64,000 nucleotides of DNA, taken from the NCBI GenBank assembly GCA_964586235.1, contig CAZPIO010000015.1:23525-87524 (forward strand), in the 5' to 3' direction. The notes under the pieces are model-generated. The model ran no database searches and was not told the DNA's origin. It saw nothing but the letters and a program-made list of their open reading frames with translations. Positions within the stretch are counted from its first letter, which is position 1. Every line of letters begins with the position of its first letter. Below, in pieces: positions 62,211-64,000 of this stretch. Made by a program: the position numbers and the translations under genes. This DNA is from JAUCQB01 sp964586235 (GTDB lineage: Bacteria; Planctomycetota; Phycisphaerae; UBA1845; PWPN01).

Positions 62211-62861
62211 TCAATCGCCCGCTTCCTGGCATGGACGTTCGGCCACAATCAGGAACACCGGAAAGTCCCGCTCGTCGCCGCTTTGGACGGGCCTGCGGAT
62301 CGTGTGCGCGGTCGCGTCCCGGACCTGTTTGAACCCGATTTCCCCGAGCCGGCGCCTCAACTCGCCCCGGTCGAAACCATGATGATACACGCTGGTCGCG
62401 GCCTCGGGTGTATGGAACGTACCCGGCTCCGTATCCAGATCGGCGACGCACAGCCTTCCGCCCGGTTGCAGCAGTTCGTAGAAGGCCCTCAGCACCTTGC
62501 TCGTGTCCGAGATGTGATGCAGGGTCATGCTGGTGACAATCAGGTGATACCGTTCGCGAGGAATACAATCGTGCTCCAGATCCAGGTGTATACCCTTCAT
62601 GTTGTCGATGCCGCTTTTGACGAGCTTCTTCTGAAACATCTCGAGCATTCCGGGAGAACTGTCCGCCCCCGTCACGTTACGGACATGCGGCAGCAGGAAA
62701 AGGCTCACAAGCCCCGTTCCGCAGCCGTAGTCGAGCGCATCCATCTCCCTTGTCGGCCTGGCCTCACGCAGGATCGCTTCACCGACCGCCTTCATCAAGG
62801 TAATACGCCGAGGCTCACTGTCCCAGGTCGAGGCCGCACGATCGAAGTAGCTGGTCTGCAT
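62211..62861 (-). CDS. Class I SAM-dependent methyltransferase
   Basis: ATG 62861 has GAGGAG 4 nt upstream; 216 residues. ALDYGCGTGLVSLFLLP is the SAM-binding motif I, then GADSSPGMLEMFQKK, LIVTSMTLHHISD and LQPGGRLCVADLD, the Methyltransf_11/12 pattern. It matches small cytoplasmic YcgJ/UbiE-like enzymes with unknown substrate. It converges with katA. Confidence 0.9.
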   Translation of the reverse strand: MQTSYFDRAASTWDSEPRRITLMKAVGEAILREARPTREMDALDYGCGTGLVSLFLLPHVRNVTGADSSPGMLEMFQKKLVKSGIDNMKGIHLDLEHDCIPRERYHLIVTSMTLHHISDTSKVLRAFYELLQPGGRLCVADLDTEPGTFHTPEAATSVYHHGFDRGELRRRLGEIGFKQVRDATAHTIRRPVQSGDERDFPVFLIVAERPCQEAGD

Positions 62862-62955
62862 CACGCTCCTCATCTCGCAGCGGTCGTCTTCACGGCAATC
62901 CTGGCGCCGCACGTTGCCGATCGCTCGACTGCCCGGCCCCGCGCGATCTGCTCCA

Positions 62956-63807
62956 CTACTCATCGCAACCGCAGTTCTCCAGCAGCCACCATTCCACGTA
63001 CTCCGTGGTGGTCATGAACTCCGCGCCCTCCTGCACCGCATAGTCCAGAAAGGTCACGAACGCCTGGAACCGCCCCTCGTCCACGCCGGTGCGATAGGGA
63101 TGGAACTCGACCAGCAACGGACGATCCTCGGCCCGCATCCTGTCGAATTCGCTCTTGAGCAGGGCCTCCCACTCCTCCGCCGGAAGGCTGGCAAAGGGGT
63201 TGTCGCAGAATGCCGTGGGTTCTCCGTCCTTGTCGGCCGCGTGCATCGGAACCGCCCAGAAACCGTACTCGGCCGATCGGTAGGGCATTACATCCGTTTC
63301 ATGCCCCGGCAGAGCGTTGTCGCCGGCTACAAAGGCCAGGTTGTACTCAAAGTCCAGCGCGCTCAGGATCTCATACGTGTCCTGGTTCTGGTCGAAGTTG
63401 GTGGCCCGAAAGCCGGTGATGGTGGTCCCCAGGCAGGTTTCGAGCGCGGTCTTGGTTTCCGTGATGGCCTGCTCCTGCTCCTCGTACGAAAGCACAGAAA
63501 GAGTCAGCTTCTGGCCCGTCGGCGACATCGGCCGGAGAAAAGCCATGATCTCGTACCCCTGGGCATGAGCATCAGTGATGGCTTGGCAATTCTCACTGCC
63601 GAAATCACCAGTGACCATAACTGTGGCCGTGATGTTTCGGGTGCGGAGCTCGGTCATGATCTTGTCAAATGCCTCCGGGTCCTGACTCTCAGTGATCTGC
63701 AGGACAACCCGCGGCGTTTTTGTGGTTCCGTCCGGCGGGCCGGGAGGCCAGTCGCACCTTGCCGCAACCAAAGCAACGCACATCGCACAGAGTACAATCC
63801 TTGGCAT
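62956..63807 (-). CDS. Exported polysaccharide-deacetylase-like protein
   Basis: 283 residues, AAAGGAGG before the ATG and a short signal segment (MPRIVLCAMCVALVAARC) that may be a lipoprotein signal. VVLQITESQDPEAFDKIMTEL, ITATVMVTGDFGSENC and GYEIMAFLRPMSPTG follow the NodB-fold layout, and GFRATNFDQNQDTYEIL resembles motif 3. The usual metal-binding HxxxH is not evident (EIMAFLRP replaces it), so deacetylase activity is doubtful. LVEFHPYRTG provides a late His. Confidence 0.7.
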   Translation of the reverse strand: MPRIVLCAMCVALVAARCDWPPGPPDGTTKTPRVVLQITESQDPEAFDKIMTELRTRNITATVMVTGDFGSENCQAITDAHAQGYEIMAFLRPMSPTGQKLTLSVLSYEEQEQAITETKTALETCLGTTITGFRATNFDQNQDTYEILSALDFEYNLAFVAGDNALPGHETDVMPYRSAEYGFWAVPMHAADKDGEPTAFCDNPFASLPAEEWEALLKSEFDRMRAEDRPLLVEFHPYRTGVDEGRFQAFVTFLDYAVQEGAEFMTTTEYVEWWLLENCGCDE

Positions 63808-63842
63808 GGGAGCCTCCTTTCTATCCGTTCATTCACGAGGGT

Positions 63843-64000
63843 TCAGTCGAACTCGATCCGCGTGCCGGCCACGCAGCGAAAGCACCGGTTCGGCAGCTCG
63901 TGATACAACCTTGCCATGGCCGCAAACCCGGTGCAATGACCCAGGCCGATCCGCTGCACGTCGAGCTCGCCCAACCTGCACACGGTCTGCTCGATTCGCC
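63843..64000 (-). CDS. MBL-fold metallohydrolase, C-terminal fragment
   Basis: The frame is open to the window end; the last 52 residues are visible. RIGLGHCTGFAAMARLYHEL matches the APSHCTGxxA motif near the end of MBL-fold proteins of the dihydropterin-synthase-like group, with the final metal-ligand His, and the ending VAGTRIEF is also typical. The N-terminus lies outside the window. Confidence 0.7.
   Translation of the reverse strand, partial: RIEQTVCRLGELDVQRIGLGHCTGFAAMARLYHELPNRCFRCVAGTRIEFD

Overview
The window is a high-GC (roughly 60-65%) bacterial contig with one 100-N scaffold gap (17676-17775), so it is probably a draft or metagenome assembly. Secreted proteins ending in PEP-CTERM signals, others ending in Cys-containing dockerin-like double EF-hand tails, a prepilin-like N-terminus and the overall gene style point to Planctomycetota, most likely a Phycisphaerae-like lineage. 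That assignment is inference; there is no rRNA to test it.

Layout. (1) 1-3940: accessory edge with a truncated TIR-NACHT protein, a divergent HEAT-repeat protein, an unrecognised stretch, a decayed tRNA-Glu copy and an intact tRNA-Glu(CTC). (2) 4100-5553: bioF coupled to a small Cys-rich membrane protein. (3) 5740-22067: secreted and surface proteins (IPT/TIG and jelly-roll repeats, a PEP-CTERM protein, a purple-acid-phosphatase-like enzyme, an APP1-type phosphatase, a DNRLRE protein, a broken glycoside hydrolase at the gap, and two paralogous surface proteins with different C-terminal tails). (4) 22903-48579: a large exopolysaccharide locus with a methyltransferase, Wzt-like ATPase, GT2, at least six GT4-type enzymes, deacetylase, GNAT, two asparagine-synthase-family proteins, an O-antigen-ligase-like polymerase, a CapK/PaaK-like ligase, the priming polyprenyl glycosylphosphotransferase and a radical SAM/B12 protein. 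Many of these genes overlap by 4 bp, so they are probably co-translated. (5) 48641-49983: decayed toxin-antitoxin modules with a 53-bp repeat. (6) 50009-51501: compact FtsX-type permease plus LolD-type ATPase. (7) 51823-57136: a class-III aminotransferase homologue lacking the PLP lysine, a DegP protease and an OmpR/histidine-kinase pair. (8) 57385-64000: purE-mtnA, an exported methyltransferase, a PerR/Fur-like regulator next to katA, a methyltransferase, an exported deacetylase-like protein and the end of an MBL-fold hydrolase.

How it fits together: the polysaccharide locus lies beside PEP-CTERM proteins and has the amidotransferase plus ligase content known from exosortase-linked loci, but no exosortase, Wzm permease or Wza/Wzc exporter is in the window. 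The observations most worth following up are a bipartite AACYTC-N17/18-CCGATA motif before four polysaccharide genes, GTAG-led REP-like hairpins (two of which supply a gene's stop codon), the aminotransferase pseudoenzyme, paralogous ectodomains carried on either PEP-CTERM or dockerin-like tails, and the TIR-NACHT/HEAT pair beside duplicated tRNA-Glu sequence.
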